A DNA stretch of 64,000 nt from Nodularia sp. (in: cyanobacteria) (GTDB taxonomy: Bacteria; Cyanobacteriota; Cyanobacteriia; Cyanobacteriales; Nostocaceae). Positions 55,282 to 64,000 of the stretch are shown here, piece after piece (the first letter of the stretch is position 1; every line of letters begins with the position of its first letter). Position numbers and translations under genes: made by a program. Under the pieces are notes generated by a model. The model saw nothing but the letters and a program-made list of their open reading frames with translations, had not been told where the DNA came from and did no database searches. The stretch spans positions 20,673 through 84,672 of the forward strand of contig REBL01000132.1 in assembly GCA_007692755.1 (NCBI GenBank), in the 5' to 3' direction.

Positions 55282-57360
55282 ATGACATCAAACTTACTAG
55301 ACAGTCCCATTATTCAGTTTACAATTCTCCTGACAGTAATTTTTACTGTCCCTCCTATATTCGAGCGACTACGGATACCTGGATTAGTGGGTTTGCTGGT
55401 AGCAGGTGTGGTGTTAGGGCAAAATGGGTTAAAGCTTTTAGACACTAACTCGGAAACAGTCAAACTGCTTTCAGATATTGGCAAAGTTTATTTAATGTTT
55501 GTTGCCGGGTTAGAAATCGATCTGGGACAGTTTCGCAAAACTAAAAATCGCTCAATCGTCTTTGGAATGCTCACATTCTTAGTGCCATTAATTGCTGGTA
55601 TATGTGTGGGGAGATTGTTTGATTTTGGTTGGAATGCTTCTGTTTTGATTGGTTCTTTACTAGCTTCCCATACTCTCTTGGCATATCCCATCGTCAGTCG
55701 TCTAGGAGTTGTGATGAATGAAGCTGTTACTGTTACAGTAGGGGCGACAATTTTTACTGATACAGGTGCTTTATTAGTCCTAGCAATTTGTGTGGGAATT
55801 CATGGGGGAGAATTTTCCGCCCTGAGTTTAGTAACTTTATTAGGTGGATTAGCAATTTATTCTGTGATTGTCCTCTTTGGCTTCGATTGGGCAGGGAAAG
55901 AATTTTTTCGCCGTTCAGGAGATGAACAAAGTAACCAATTTTTATTCATTTTACTAGCTTTATTTCTAGCATCTGTGGGAGCGCAGATAGTTGGAGTTGA
56001 AAAAATTGTTGGGGCATTTTTAGCAGGTTTAGCAGTCAATGATGTTGTGGGACGCAGCCCAGTTAAAGAAAAAATTGAGTTTATGGGCAGCGTTTTATTT
56101 ATCCCTTGTTTCTTTGTAGATATGGGACTGTTAATTAATATCCCGGCTTTTATCCAAACCCTCAGTTCAATTTGGCTAACAGTGGTAATTCTAGTAGCTT
56201 TGATTTCTAGCAAATTTATAGCGACATTTTTAACCAAGCTAATTTACCGCTACAACACTGCACAAATGCTCACAATGTGGTCGTTATCACTGCCACAGGT
56301 AGCAGCTACATTAGCAGCAGCTTTGGTTGCCTATCAAACTTTAAATCCGGCTGGTGAAAGGCTAATTAGTGAAGGTGTTTTAAATAGCGTGATTGTCCTC
56401 ATGCTAGTTACTTCCATTATGGGGCCATTAATTACAGCCAGATTTGCCGCGTTATTACAAATGCCCCAGACAGATTTTGAAACAGAAAGTCTTTCAACTT
56501 GGTGGGAAAGTCATGAAGGACAGCCCTTAGAAGAAACTCAGAATTTATTCACTGTCTTAGTCCCAATATATAACTCTAAAACCCAGCGTTATTTGATTGA
56601 GATGGCAGCCTTAATAGCTCAACATGAATCTGGAAGAATTTTGTCATTAGCGATTACCAAAGCCCATGTTCACATGGATGACCCACAATTAGGAATATCA
56701 CTAGAGCAAAGTCAGCAAAGATTGAAAGCAGCTAAGGAAATCAGTCAAGAATTTGATGTCAAAGTTTCCGGTGCAATTCGCATTGATGATGATATAGCTT
56801 TGGCAATTAGCCGCACCAGTCGAGAACAAAATGCTAGTTTAGTCGTCATGGGTTGGTCTAGAACCACAGGTTTACGCGCCCGTTTATTTGGTAATGTAAT
56901 TGATAGCGTTTTTTGGTCTTCTCACTGTCCGGTTGCAGTCACACGCTTAGTTAGTAGTCCCAAAACAATCCAGAGAATTATTGTGCCAATTGGAGATTTA
57001 AGACCTCAAACCATCAGCGCTTGGCGATTTGCGGAAATGTTAGCTGATGTGAATAAAGCGGAGGTTGTACTATTACACGTATCTAATAGCAAAACTCCTT
57101 CTAATTTAGTAGAACAATTTACAACTCAGTTGTCTGAATTTGTTGCTAAAAGTCAGTTACAGGTGAATACAAATATTCAAATTATTATCGATGATGATGT
57201 TGCTAAAGCCATAGTTAGGGAAGCTCAAGCCTTTGATTTAGCTGTGTTACGTTCTGTCCGTTATCGTACCACAGGCGGGTTAGCCGTCAGCCAAGTCACA
57301 ACTCAAGTAATTGAAGAATTAACAGGTTCTATTGTTTTACTGGGAGAGGCGCATCTTTAA
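55282..57360 (+). CDS. CPA2-type cation/proton antiporter with universal stress protein domains
   Basis: A 692-residue protein. The N-terminal ~390 residues form a Na+(K+)/H+ exchanger of the CPA2 family with about 12 membrane helices (PIIQFTILLTVIFTVPPIFE, FVAGLEIDLGQF, and GATIFTDTGALLVLA with the usual Asp). The C-terminal ~280 residues are soluble and contain two USP-like halves (FTVLVPIYNSKTQRYLIEMA, LVVMGWSRTTGLRARLFGNV, IIVPIGDLRPQTIS). USP domains bind ATP or cAMP and may regulate transport. The role is likely pH and ion balance. It is a single gene convergent with nagA. Confidence 0.88.
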   Translation: MTSNLLDSPIIQFTILLTVIFTVPPIFERLRIPGLVGLLVAGVVLGQNGLKLLDTNSETVKLLSDIGKVYLMFVAGLEIDLGQFRKTKNRSIVFGMLTFLVPLIAGICVGRLFDFGWNASVLIGSLLASHTLLAYPIVSRLGVVMNEAVTVTVGATIFTDTGALLVLAICVGIHGGEFSALSLVTLLGGLAIYSVIVLFGFDWAGKEFFRRSGDEQSNQFLFILLALFLASVGAQIVGVEKIVGAFLAGLAVNDVVGRSPVKEKIEFMGSVLFIPCFFVDMGLLINIPAFIQTLSSIWLTVVILVALISSKFIATFLTKLIYRYNTAQMLTMWSLSLPQVAATLAAALVAYQTLNPAGERLISEGVLNSVIVLMLVTSIMGPLITARFAALLQMPQTDFETESLSTWWESHEGQPLEETQNLFTVLVPIYNSKTQRYLIEMAALIAQHESGRILSLAITKAHVHMDDPQLGISLEQSQQRLKAAKEISQEFDVKVSGAIRIDDDIALAISRTSREQNASLVVMGWSRTTGLRARLFGNVIDSVFWSSHCPVAVTRLVSSPKTIQRIIVPIGDLRPQTISAWRFAEMLADVNKAEVVLLHVSNSKTPSNLVEQFTTQLSEFVAKSQLQVNTNIQIIIDDDVAKAIVREAQAFDLAVLRSVRYRTTGGLAVSQVTTQVIEELTGSIVLLGEAHL

Positions 57361-57404
57361 ATTTTAAACAACTTTTAATTTTGAATGTATTTATGCCCAA
57401 GAAT

Positions 57405-58565
57405 TCAGTTAAATAATCTTTGCCAAGTGAGTTCTTTCGTGCTTTCATCCCAATGCCAGCGTAACAAATTGGCGGCTGGATTAGAAATAATTTCTGGTAA
57501 ATTCATCGCTTGTCTCGGTGCATTTGTAGCTAAGGCGATCGCACTGTCTAAATCACACACTCCCCACTTCACCAAATTTTGCACTCCCAGCAATAAGGGT
57601 AAAGTTGTCCCTGATAATGTCCCATCAGGTAATCTGGCTGTACCGTTTTTCACTTCAATCTGCCGACTGTCCCAAGGATACACCCCGTCGGGTCGCCCCA
57701 GGGGTGCGAGGGCATCACTTACCAGAAATAGCCCTTGGGCTGCGTTGCTGGCGCGGAGGAGAATTTGCAGCATCGTGGGCGTAACGTGTTCCCCGTCGGC
57801 AATAAAACCACACATCACATCAGAATGGGTAATTGCTGCACCTAATAGTCCCGGTTCGCGGTGATGTAATGGCGGCATAGCGTTGAAAGCATGAGTTACC
57901 ATTGTTGCCCCCTGGTTAAAAGCAGCTTGTGCTTGGGCTGATGTTGCCTGGGAATGCCCTAAACTGACAATTATGCCCAAAGAACGCAAATATGGGATTA
58001 CTTCCCCGTTAGTGTCTAATTCTGGGGCTAAGGTAATTACTTTTACAATATGGGCATAATCACCCAAAACTCTTTTGACTTGATCAATTGTCAGAGGTAA
58101 CAAATATTCGGCTGGGTGTGCGCCCCGCTTTTGGTAGTTTAAAAATGGCCCTTCTAAATGTACCCCCAGAATCTTTGCACCTATTTTTTGAGTGGGGAGA
58201 ATATCTGTAATTATGGCAAGCGATCGCTGTATATTTTCTACTGAGGTGGTAACTAGAGTTGGTAAAAATCCATCCACTCCAACATCCCAGAGAAATTGCG
58301 CTATTTTCGGCATAATATCCGCATTTTCAGCCTTTAAATCCGGGAATGCCAACCCTAACGCCCCGTTAATCTGTAAATCCACACCGCCCAACGAAATCCA
58401 ATCACCAGCAACATCTAGTGAAGACTCACAGCTTGCAACTACCGTACTCATGGGCAATATTTTTTCAATTAGCCCCTGATGGTTAACTGAGATTCTTTGT
58501 AAATCTTGATAACTAGGTACTCGTGCATTGATAATATCTATGGGCTTTTGTGTAGCTTTGGTCAT
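57405..58565 (-). CDS. nagA: N-acetylglucosamine-6-phosphate deacetylase
   Basis: A 386-residue amidohydrolase that removes acetate from GlcNAc-6-P, part of amino-sugar and cell wall recycling. Motifs: LGVHLEGPFLNYQKRGAHP (~123, with the metal-binding Glu), GHSQATSAQAQAAFNQGATMVTHAFNAMPPLHHREPG (two His), GFIADGEHV and LVSDALAPLG (catalytic Asp). I use ATG 58565; the track's start is a GTG one codon upstream. It is divergent from purE with a 45-bp gap, so the promoters overlap. Confidence 0.93.
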   Translation of the reverse strand: MTKATQKPIDIINARVPSYQDLQRISVNHQGLIEKILPMSTVVASCESSLDVAGDWISLGGVDLQINGALGLAFPDLKAENADIMPKIAQFLWDVGVDGFLPTLVTTSVENIQRSLAIITDILPTQKIGAKILGVHLEGPFLNYQKRGAHPAEYLLPLTIDQVKRVLGDYAHIVKVITLAPELDTNGEVIPYLRSLGIIVSLGHSQATSAQAQAAFNQGATMVTHAFNAMPPLHHREPGLLGAAITHSDVMCGFIADGEHVTPTMLQILLRASNAAQGLFLVSDALAPLGRPDGVYPWDSRQIEVKNGTARLPDGTLSGTTLPLLLGVQNLVKWGVCDLDSAIALATNAPRQAMNLPEIISNPAANLLRWHWDESTKELTWQRLFN

Positions 58566-58610
58566 CACATTAAATTAGCCAACATCTAAAATCTAAAATC
58601 TAAAATTAAC

Positions 58611-59132
58611 ATGGCTCCTCTTATCGGTATTATCATGGGCAGCGATTCAGATTTGCCCACCATGAAAGATGCGATCGCAATTTGTGAAGAATTTGGCGTT
58701 GAAGTTGAAGTAGCAATCGTTTCTGCCCATCGGACTCCAGAACACATGGTACAGTATGCCCAACAAGCCCATGCAAGAGGTTTGAAAGTGATTATTGCCG
58801 GGGCGGGCGGTGCAGCCCATCTTCCCGGAATGGTAGCATCTTTAACCCCACTGCCTGTAATTGGCGTTCCCGTAGCTACTCGCAACTTACAAGGAGTTGA
58901 TTCTTTATATTCGATTGTACAGATGCCTGGGGGTATTCCAGTTGCAACAGTGGCAATAGGTAATGCTAAGAATGCTGGACTTTTAGCAGTGCAAATTCTG
59001 GCTACTCAGCAACCAAAATTACTGGAAAAAGTCCAAAAATATCGCCAAAATCTCTCGGAATCGGTAATGGCAAAGCAAGCCAAACTAGAACAACTGGGCT
59101 ATGAAGCATATTTGCAACAAGAATTCTCATAG
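58611..59132 (+). CDS. purE: N5-carboxyaminoimidazole ribonucleotide mutase
   Basis: A 173-residue class I PurE that converts N5-CAIR to CAIR in purine synthesis. The phosphate-binding [25 protein letters not shown] (catalytic His), [25 protein letters not shown] and [20 protein letters not shown] are all typical. It is a single gene divergent from nagA. The 89-residue ORF overlapping its 3' end is rejected. Confidence 0.97.
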   Translation: MAPLIGIIMGSDSDLPTMKDAIAICEEFGVEVEVAIVSAHRTPEHMVQYAQQAHARGLKVIIAGAGGAAHLPGMVASLTPLPVIGVPVATRNLQGVDSLYSIVQMPGGIPVATVAIGNAKNAGLLAVQILATQQPKLLEKVQKYRQNLSESVMAKQAKLEQLGYEAYLQQEFS

Positions 59133-59823
59133 CAAAAGGTATTTGTTGGTTTTTGCAGATTCTTCTAGCAGCAAATCAACATGGAAATGTGAGTTGATAG
59201 TAACAATTTATTCATTTTTTTTAGAAAATTTTAATAAACTTCTTGACTTCTTGCTTCCAAAGTCAGAGAATGCTGACAACGCAAAGGATACAGCTTCTTG
59301 CCCAGAATACTTACAGGCTACTACAGGAGTCAAAAAAAATAAAAAAGTATCTGCTAATACAGAACTTTAGTTCAAGTAAATAGAGAATCAGTCAACTTTA
59401 CGGGCAGTTTTACCAAGAATTGCCACATAAATTACTGCAATAATGCCAAGTTTGAGACCTTAACACAAGTAAGTTTGCAGTAATATTTTTTACTCTTTGG
59501 TATATTTTTTACAGTAAAACTGTCAATTTTTAGTATTAGTCATATATCGGGATGACTATTTCTATATCTAAAATTCCAGCGCAAGTGAAGGAGGATTGAC
59601 CGGATCAGAAAGTAGATAATATTTTCTTAATAAATTTATCAAAAAATATTTACAAATGTACCAATAGTTTCTTAAACTCCTATTTGGATTATGATAATTT
59701 TCTGCTTTGTAAACTACTGGTCTGCATGATAAATATCAAAAACCACTGGTTTTAACTTCTGGCATTAGTTTTTGGCTGAATTTGCGGTTTTCTATTCAAG
59801 GTTAAAGGCTGAAATTCAAACTC
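59133..59823 (+). promoter_or_regulatory. Long upstream region of the ammonium transporter gene
   Basis: The 691 bp between purE and amt contain no convincing gene. The centre is AT-rich and carries the NtcA-type site annotated separately. If that site drives amt, the leader is about 300 nt, with no other feature recognised. Confidence 0.55.
59480..59493 (+). promoter_or_regulatory. NtcA-type binding site
   Basis: GTAATATTTTTTAC fits the NtcA consensus GTA-N8-TAC exactly. It lies 331 bp upstream of the amt start. A -10-like box (TAAAAC or TACAGT) follows about 17-22 bp downstream, as at NtcA-activated promoters. NtcA switches on ammonium uptake genes at low nitrogen, so the site is plausible. 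Confidence 0.6.
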
Positions 59824-61398
59824 ATGTACAAACAAAAATCAAAAAGAAAAAATAGGCAACTGTCTGTAAGTAACTACCCTAAAAATACACAATTTAACTC
59901 AAATTTTCAGAAATTTAAACTAGGAATTAAGAAGCTCTCTCCTAGCTGGCAAGCCTGCTTACCTTTAGCTTGTTTGATTGTTTTAAGCTGGGGTTATGTA
60001 GCAGTTGCCCAAACACCAGATGCGGGGCCAACCACAGCAGAACTGCAAGTGGCGCTGGATACTCTTTGGGTAGCGATCGCTGCTTTTTTAGTATTCTTTA
60101 TGAATGCTGGTTTTGGGATGTTAGAAACTGGCTTCTGTCGTCAAAAAAATGCTGTCAACGTTCTCTCGAAAAACTTAATTGTTTTTGCTCTAGCTAGTAT
60201 TGCCTTTTGGGCAATTGGCTTTGGGATTATGTTTGGCGATGGTAATAGCTTCTTGGGAACTTCTGGATTTTTCCTCTCAGGAACAGATAACAGTCCTTTA
60301 ACAGACGATGCTTATCAAGGTGTCTTCAGTTCTCTGAGTTGGGCAGGTGTACCTTTAGCTGCCAAGTTCTTATTTCAATTGGCATTTGCGGGAACTGCGG
60401 CCACAATTGTTTCTGGTGCAGTTGCCGAACGGATTAAATTTGCTGACTTCTTAATCTTCAGCGTCCTACTGGTCGGTATTGCTTACCCCATTACCGGACA
60501 TTGGATTTGGGGTGGTGGTTGGCTAGATGACTTTGGATTCTGGGATTTTGCTGGTTCTACCGTCGTTCACTCGGTGGGTGGTTGGGCAGCTTTAATGGGG
60601 GCAGCATTTCTTGGTCCACGCATCGGTAAATATCAAGAGCAGCAAACTGTGGCTTTACCCGGTCACAATATGAGTATTGCCACCTTGGGCTGTTTAATTC
60701 TTTGGTTGGGCTGGTTTGGTTTTAACCCCGGTTCCACAATGGCTGCTGATGCTAACGCGATCGCTCACATCGCTGTCACCACTAACATGGCTGCTGCTGC
60801 GGGTGCAGTTGCCGCTACAGGTACAGCTTGGATTTACTTAGGTAAACCAGACTTATCAATGATTATCAATGGTGTATTGGCTGGCTTAGTAGCGATTACA
60901 GCACCTTGTGCTTTCGTGAGTATTCCAGCTTCTTTAATAATTGGCTTCATTGCCGGAGTTATCGTAGTTTTCTCAGTCACACTGTTTGACAAAATCCGTA
61001 TTGATGACCCAGTAGGAGCGACCTCAGTTCACCTAGTTTGCGGTATCTGGGGAACTTTAGCAGTTGGTATCTGGTCTGTTGGTCCTGGTGTTTATTCCTG
61101 GTATGGTGAAGGCGACGGTCCGACTGCGGGTTTATTAGCTGGTGGTGGCTTGGGACAGTTATTCATTCAACTGGTTGGGGTTCTGGCTGTAGGTGGGATG
61201 ACAGTTGTCCTCAGCAGTATCTTCTGGCTGTTCCTCAAAGCTACTTTAGGTATCCGAGTCTCTCGCGAAGAGGAATTGGAAGGTTTAGATATCAGCGAAC
61301 ATGGTATGGAAGCCTACAGTGGATTCGTTACAGAAACTAGCCCTGGAGGATTCCCCGAAGGATATGGTTCATCGGGAATATCACAAGACAAATATTAA
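59824..61398 (+). CDS. amt: Ammonium transporter (Amt family)
   Basis: A 524-residue Amt protein of the inner membrane. After a ~45-residue basic extension comes a signal-like helix ([18 protein letters not shown]), then 11 membrane helices. Motifs: [46 protein letters not shown] and [14 protein letters not shown] (His of the pore), then [16 protein letters not shown] (second His). The C-terminal cytosolic tail ([19 protein letters not shown]) may meet PII. The N-terminal extension is longer than usual, and an internal start cannot be excluded. An NtcA-type site lies upstream. Confidence 0.94.
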   Translation: MYKQKSKRKNRQLSVSNYPKNTQFNSNFQKFKLGIKKLSPSWQACLPLACLIVLSWGYVAVAQTPDAGPTTAELQVALDTLWVAIAAFLVFFMNAGFGMLETGFCRQKNAVNVLSKNLIVFALASIAFWAIGFGIMFGDGNSFLGTSGFFLSGTDNSPLTDDAYQGVFSSLSWAGVPLAAKFLFQLAFAGTAATIVSGAVAERIKFADFLIFSVLLVGIAYPITGHWIWGGGWLDDFGFWDFAGSTVVHSVGGWAALMGAAFLGPRIGKYQEQQTVALPGHNMSIATLGCLILWLGWFGFNPGSTMAADANAIAHIAVTTNMAAAAGAVAATGTAWIYLGKPDLSMIINGVLAGLVAITAPCAFVSIPASLIIGFIAGVIVVFSVTLFDKIRIDDPVGATSVHLVCGIWGTLAVGIWSVGPGVYSWYGEGDGPTAGLLAGGGLGQLFIQLVGVLAVGGMTVVLSSIFWLFLKATLGIRVSREEELEGLDISEHGMEAYSGFVTETSPGGFPEGYGSSGISQDKY

Positions 61399-61420
61399 TT
61401 CTTTCTGATTTCTGACCAAC

Positions 61421-61467
61421 ACCCGCCCATGAGAACTTTGATATTGGTTCTAGTGGCGGGTTTTTTT
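61421..61467 (+). terminator. Rho-independent terminator of amt
   Basis: ACCCGCC (61421-61427) pairs with GGCGGGT (61455-61461), with an inner AGAAC/GTTCT stem, followed by TTTTTTT. It sits 22 bp after the amt stop and is the clearest intrinsic terminator in the window. Confidence 0.9.
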
Positions 61468-61567
61468 ATAGTTCATAATCGCACTCAGTGTTTCCCGCTA
61501 ATTTATCAAAATAGTGTGACATATTGGCGCTGGCGATTTAAAATCTGATTCAAATCATTGGTATATT

Positions 61568-62401
61568 TTGCTATTTGTGTCCACTTCTGCAAAAACTTTT
61601 CCTCTCTGGGGATTTTTCTTGCTGGTAACCAACAGCATACTAATGTTGGCGGTGATCTTGCTTATTTGGCAACAGCAGCGATTGAAGGCTGTTTTTGGCA
61701 ATCCACTCTCCCCCGACCCAGTTCGTCAAACCCAAGCCGTTACACTAGATTTAGGCCCCCGTCATCAACTCAGTTATCAGCAGTGGCTAGATATTCTCCA
61801 GCAAGAAGCCAAAGTAGCCTCTGACCAGCCGCCTGAGCGTTTAAGCATCCTCACAGGAGATTCTCTGACTCTGTGGTTTCCGCCTGAGTTGTTACCCGAA
61901 GACAGAAATTGGCTCAATCAGGCTATTTCTGGCGAATCCAGTGATGGATTATTAAAAAGATTAGACTTATTTGACAGTACTCAGCCAGAGGTAATTTTTG
62001 TGATGATTGGCATTAATGACCTCATCCGGGGAGTCAGCGATCAAGTTATTCTCAATAATCAGCGGCGAATTATGGCTTACCTGCGTCAGAAGCATCCCAA
62101 AGCGCAAATTGTTGTCCAGTCGATTTTGCCTCATGGGGATGAAGATGCAACTTGGGAGGGAAGAGCGAAACTGCTGAAAATTCCCAACAGTCGGATTCGT
62201 AAATTAAATCAACAACTACAAAATACAGCTACCAAAGTCGGTGTTAAATATCTTGATTTGTATCCTTTATTTACCAACCAGCAGGGGAATCTTCGCAGTG
62301 AATTTACTACTGATGGTTTACATCTCAATCCCACAGGTTATGTAGTTTGGCGGACTGCGTTACAAATGTATAGCAAGATGGAAGTGGGGAGTGGAAAGTA
62401 G
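61568..62401 (+). CDS. SGNH/GDSL-family hydrolase
   Basis: A hydrolase of up to 277 residues with an N-terminal membrane anchor (LWGFFLLVTNSILMLAVILLI). The SGNH blocks are ILTGDSLTLWFP (catalytic Ser, ~97), SGES (Gly block), MIGINDLIRGVSDQV (Asn block) and TTDGLHLNPTGYVVW (catalytic Asp/His). These enzymes cleave esters or act on acylated glycans. The start is uncertain: TTG at 61568, GTG at 61577, or a Met inside the hydrophobic segment. It probably faces the periplasm. Confidence 0.85.
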   Translation: MLFVSTSAKTFPLWGFFLLVTNSILMLAVILLIWQQQRLKAVFGNPLSPDPVRQTQAVTLDLGPRHQLSYQQWLDILQQEAKVASDQPPERLSILTGDSLTLWFPPELLPEDRNWLNQAISGESSDGLLKRLDLFDSTQPEVIFVMIGINDLIRGVSDQVILNNQRRIMAYLRQKHPKAQIVVQSILPHGDEDATWEGRAKLLKIPNSRIRKLNQQLQNTATKVGVKYLDLYPLFTNQQGNLRSEFTTDGLHLNPTGYVVWRTALQMYSKMEVGSGK

Positions 62402-62403
62402 GA

Positions 62404-62432
62404 AGTGGGGAGTGGGGAGTGGGGAGTGGGGA
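62404..62432. repeat. GTGGGGA short tandem repeats
   Basis: Four copies of AGTGGGG follow the hydrolase stop, an STRR-type heptamer repeat. A further copy lies in the end of the hydrolase gene. Confidence 0.85.
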
Positions 62433-62516
62433 TTTCTACTTAATATTTTCCCTTTCCCTATAAAATCGTGTCGCAGCACGAGAAAATAAGAAATACTGAC
62501 TTAAACTGCAAAAACA

Positions 62517-63752
62517 ATGGATACAAAAGCTTTTAAACGTACACTCCAACATTCAGAAAATTACAATCGTAAGGGATTTGGTCACCAAGCTGAAGTCACT
62601 ACCCAGTTGCAATCTGAGTATCAAAGTAGCTTGATTCAAGAAATCCGCGATCGCAATTACATTTTGCAACGCGGTGATGTCACCATCAGACTAGCCCAAG
62701 CCTTTGGTTTTTGCTGGGGTGTAGAACGCGCTATCGCTATGGCTTATGAAACCCGTCAGCATTTCCCCACAGAACGCATCTGGATTACTAACGAGATTAT
62801 TCACAATCCCTCTGTGAATCAGCGAATGCAGGAAATGAATATCGGCTTTGTGCCGATGGAAGCTGGTAAAAAAGACTTTTCGGTTGTGGAAACTGGCGAT
62901 GTGGTCATCCTACCCGCATTTGGAGCCAGCGTTCAAGAAATGCAAATTCTCCATGATCAAGGTTGTAAAATTGTCGATACCACCTGTCCTTGGGTATCTA
63001 AAGTCTGGAATACCGTGGAAAAGCACAAAAAAGTGGCTTACACCTCCATTATTCACGGTAAATATAAGCACGAAGAAACAGTTGCTACTAGTTCCTTTGC
63101 TGGCAAATATTTGATTGTGCTGAATTTACAAGAAGCCCAATATGTTGCAGATTATATTCTCAATGGTGGCAATAGCGCAAGCGCTGCTGCTAAAGCAGAT
63201 CGCGAGGAATTTTTGCAAAAATTTGTGAAAGCTTGTTCGGCAGGATTTGACCCTGATCAGGACTTACAACGAGTTGGGATTGCCAACCAAACTACCATGC
63301 TCAAAGATGAAACTGAGCAAATTGGTAAGCTGTTTGAACGGACAATGATGCAGAAGTATGGAACCATTGAGTTAAATCAGCATTTCCAAAGCTTTAATAC
63401 CATCTGTGATGCTACTCAAGAACGGCAAGATGCCATGTTGGAATTAGTACAAGAAGACTTAGACTTCATGCTAGTAATTGGGGGATTTAATTCATCCAAT
63501 ACCGCCCAATTACAACAAATTGCGGCTGAGAGGAAAATTCCTTCCTATCACATTGATTGTGTGGAACGAATTAAATCAGCAAATGCTATTGAACATCGCC
63601 AGTTAAATGGAGAGTTAGCGATCGCTCAAAACTGGCTACCCAATGGCCAAATTGTCGTGGGAGTTACCTCTGGTGCTTCGACCCCAGATAAAGTAGTAGA
63701 AGACGTGATGGAAAAGATTTTTGCATTAAAAGCATTAGTACCAGCACTTTAA
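62517..63752 (+). CDS. ispH: 4-hydroxy-3-methylbut-2-enyl diphosphate reductase
   Basis: A 411-residue IspH (LytB) enzyme, the last step of the MEP isoprenoid pathway, producing IPP and DMAPP. It is the long cyanobacterial/plant type with a ~60-residue N-terminal extension. Iron-sulfur cysteines appear in [25 protein letters not shown] and [15 protein letters not shown]. Other cues are [27 protein letters not shown] and [11 protein letters not shown]. The products supply chlorophyll, carotenoids and quinones. It is a single gene. Confidence 0.96.
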   Translation: MDTKAFKRTLQHSENYNRKGFGHQAEVTTQLQSEYQSSLIQEIRDRNYILQRGDVTIRLAQAFGFCWGVERAIAMAYETRQHFPTERIWITNEIIHNPSVNQRMQEMNIGFVPMEAGKKDFSVVETGDVVILPAFGASVQEMQILHDQGCKIVDTTCPWVSKVWNTVEKHKKVAYTSIIHGKYKHEETVATSSFAGKYLIVLNLQEAQYVADYILNGGNSASAAAKADREEFLQKFVKACSAGFDPDQDLQRVGIANQTTMLKDETEQIGKLFERTMMQKYGTIELNQHFQSFNTICDATQERQDAMLELVQEDLDFMLVIGGFNSSNTAQLQQIAAERKIPSYHIDCVERIKSANAIEHRQLNGELAIAQNWLPNGQIVVGVTSGASTPDKVVEDVMEKIFALKALVPAL

Positions 63753-63866
63753 TCAGAATTGCCCATCTCTTGACTCTGTGTTCTCTGTGCCTCTGTGGTT
63801 AAATAAATTATCCTTAAACCAGGAGGCGCAGAGAGGGTTAATCAATAGCACTTAATAAGCTAACAA

Positions 63867-64000
63867 TTACTCACTTTTCCTCACTTTCCTTGACAATCCG
63901 CGAATAAGCTCACGCATTACACCAGTTTTAGTTCTTGATGTCTGTTCACAGTACGCCTCTAGTAAATCTAGTTCTTCGGGTGGAATCCTTATTGTTAGTC
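63867..64000 (-). CDS. Ribbon-helix-helix (CopG-like) protein, 5' end outside window
   Basis: The minus strand is open from the window edge to a TAA at 63867. It encodes LTIRIPPEELDLLEAYCEQT and then SRTKTGVMRELIRGLSRK. The strand-helix-helix pattern (IRIPPEELDLLEAYC...TKTGVMRELIR) is that of CopG/RHH DNA-binding proteins, often antitoxins or plasmid regulators. The gene is too short for the ORF track. A partner toxin could lie outside the window. Confidence 0.7.
   Translation of the reverse strand, partial: LTIRIPPEELDLLEAYCEQTSRTKTGVMRELIRGLSRKVRKSE

Noticed and set aside
57385-57864. 159-residue plus-strand ORF opposite nagA
   Set aside because: It is a shadow of nagA, which has complete motifs on the minus strand.
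59101-59370. 89-residue ORF after purE
   Set aside because: It overlaps the purE end in another frame, is low in complexity and has no domain or ribosome site.

Overview
The window comes from a filamentous, heterocyst-forming cyanobacterium of the Nostoc/Anabaena type. The evidence is a PatA-like heterocyst patterning regulator, a phycocyanin rod operon (cpcBACDEF) followed by three tandem cpcG rod-core linker genes, a cyanobacterial sucrose synthase, carboxysomal CcmP, ChlM, a GUN4-domain kinase, frequent HIP1 octamers (GCGATCGC), and many small interspersed and short tandem repeats typical of Nostocales.

Layout. 1-3.7 kb: the end of an rRNA/tRNA m5C methyltransferase gene, a bacterial dynamin-like GTPase and a small HNH endonuclease. 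4.0-13.4 kb: an AT-rich, tightly packed five-gene operon. It encodes a membrane/coiled-coil McrB-like AAA+ protein, a DUF2357/McrC-like partner, a UPF1-like SF1 helicase, a PLD-family nuclease and a large unknown protein. This looks like a variant type IV (McrBC-derived) defence system, probably of the CoCoNuT kind, and is the most interesting part of the window. 13.5-30.3 kb: chromosomal genes. They include a PsiE-like membrane protein, a GH57 glycosidase, a Ca2+/H+ antiporter, sucrose synthase, tRNA-His, a GUN4 kinase, a sirohydrochlorin chelatase-CobA pair, a methyltransferase, a GNAT acetyltransferase, an FAD monooxygenase and patA. 30.3-31.9 kb: a mostly non-coding gap holding an IS200/IS605-like remnant. 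31.9-40.5 kb: an RluD-like pseudouridine synthase and the phycocyanin/linker operon. No pec (phycoerythrocyanin) genes lie between patA and cpcB.

40.6-46.4 kb: a second accessory island. It starts just after a perfect 16-bp inverted repeat behind the last cpcG. It contains a Septu-like ATPase/HNH pair, a membrane-anchored dCTP-deaminase-like protein whose catalytic Glu appears to be Ala, a fragment of an acetyl-CoA synthetase gene, a MazG-type pyrophosphohydrolase, a DUF1643 protein, and a homologue of the 5-hmdU DNA kinase / thymine pyrophosphorylase family. Together these suggest nucleotide- or DNA-base-centred defence or modification. 46.5-64 kb: mainly housekeeping genes. They are a pentapeptide-repeat protein, ccmP, an SDR oxidoreductase, a PutA-like bifunctional proline catabolism enzyme with a repeat inserted in frame, DUF423, two tandem paralogous small membrane proteins, chlM, a CPA2 antiporter with USP domains, nagA, purE, an ammonium transporter behind an NtcA-type site, a GDSL hydrolase, ispH, and the end of a ribbon-helix-helix protein gene.

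All calls come from reading the sequence and the ORF track. No database search was run, so family names rest on motif recognition and orthologue names on remembered sequence similarity.
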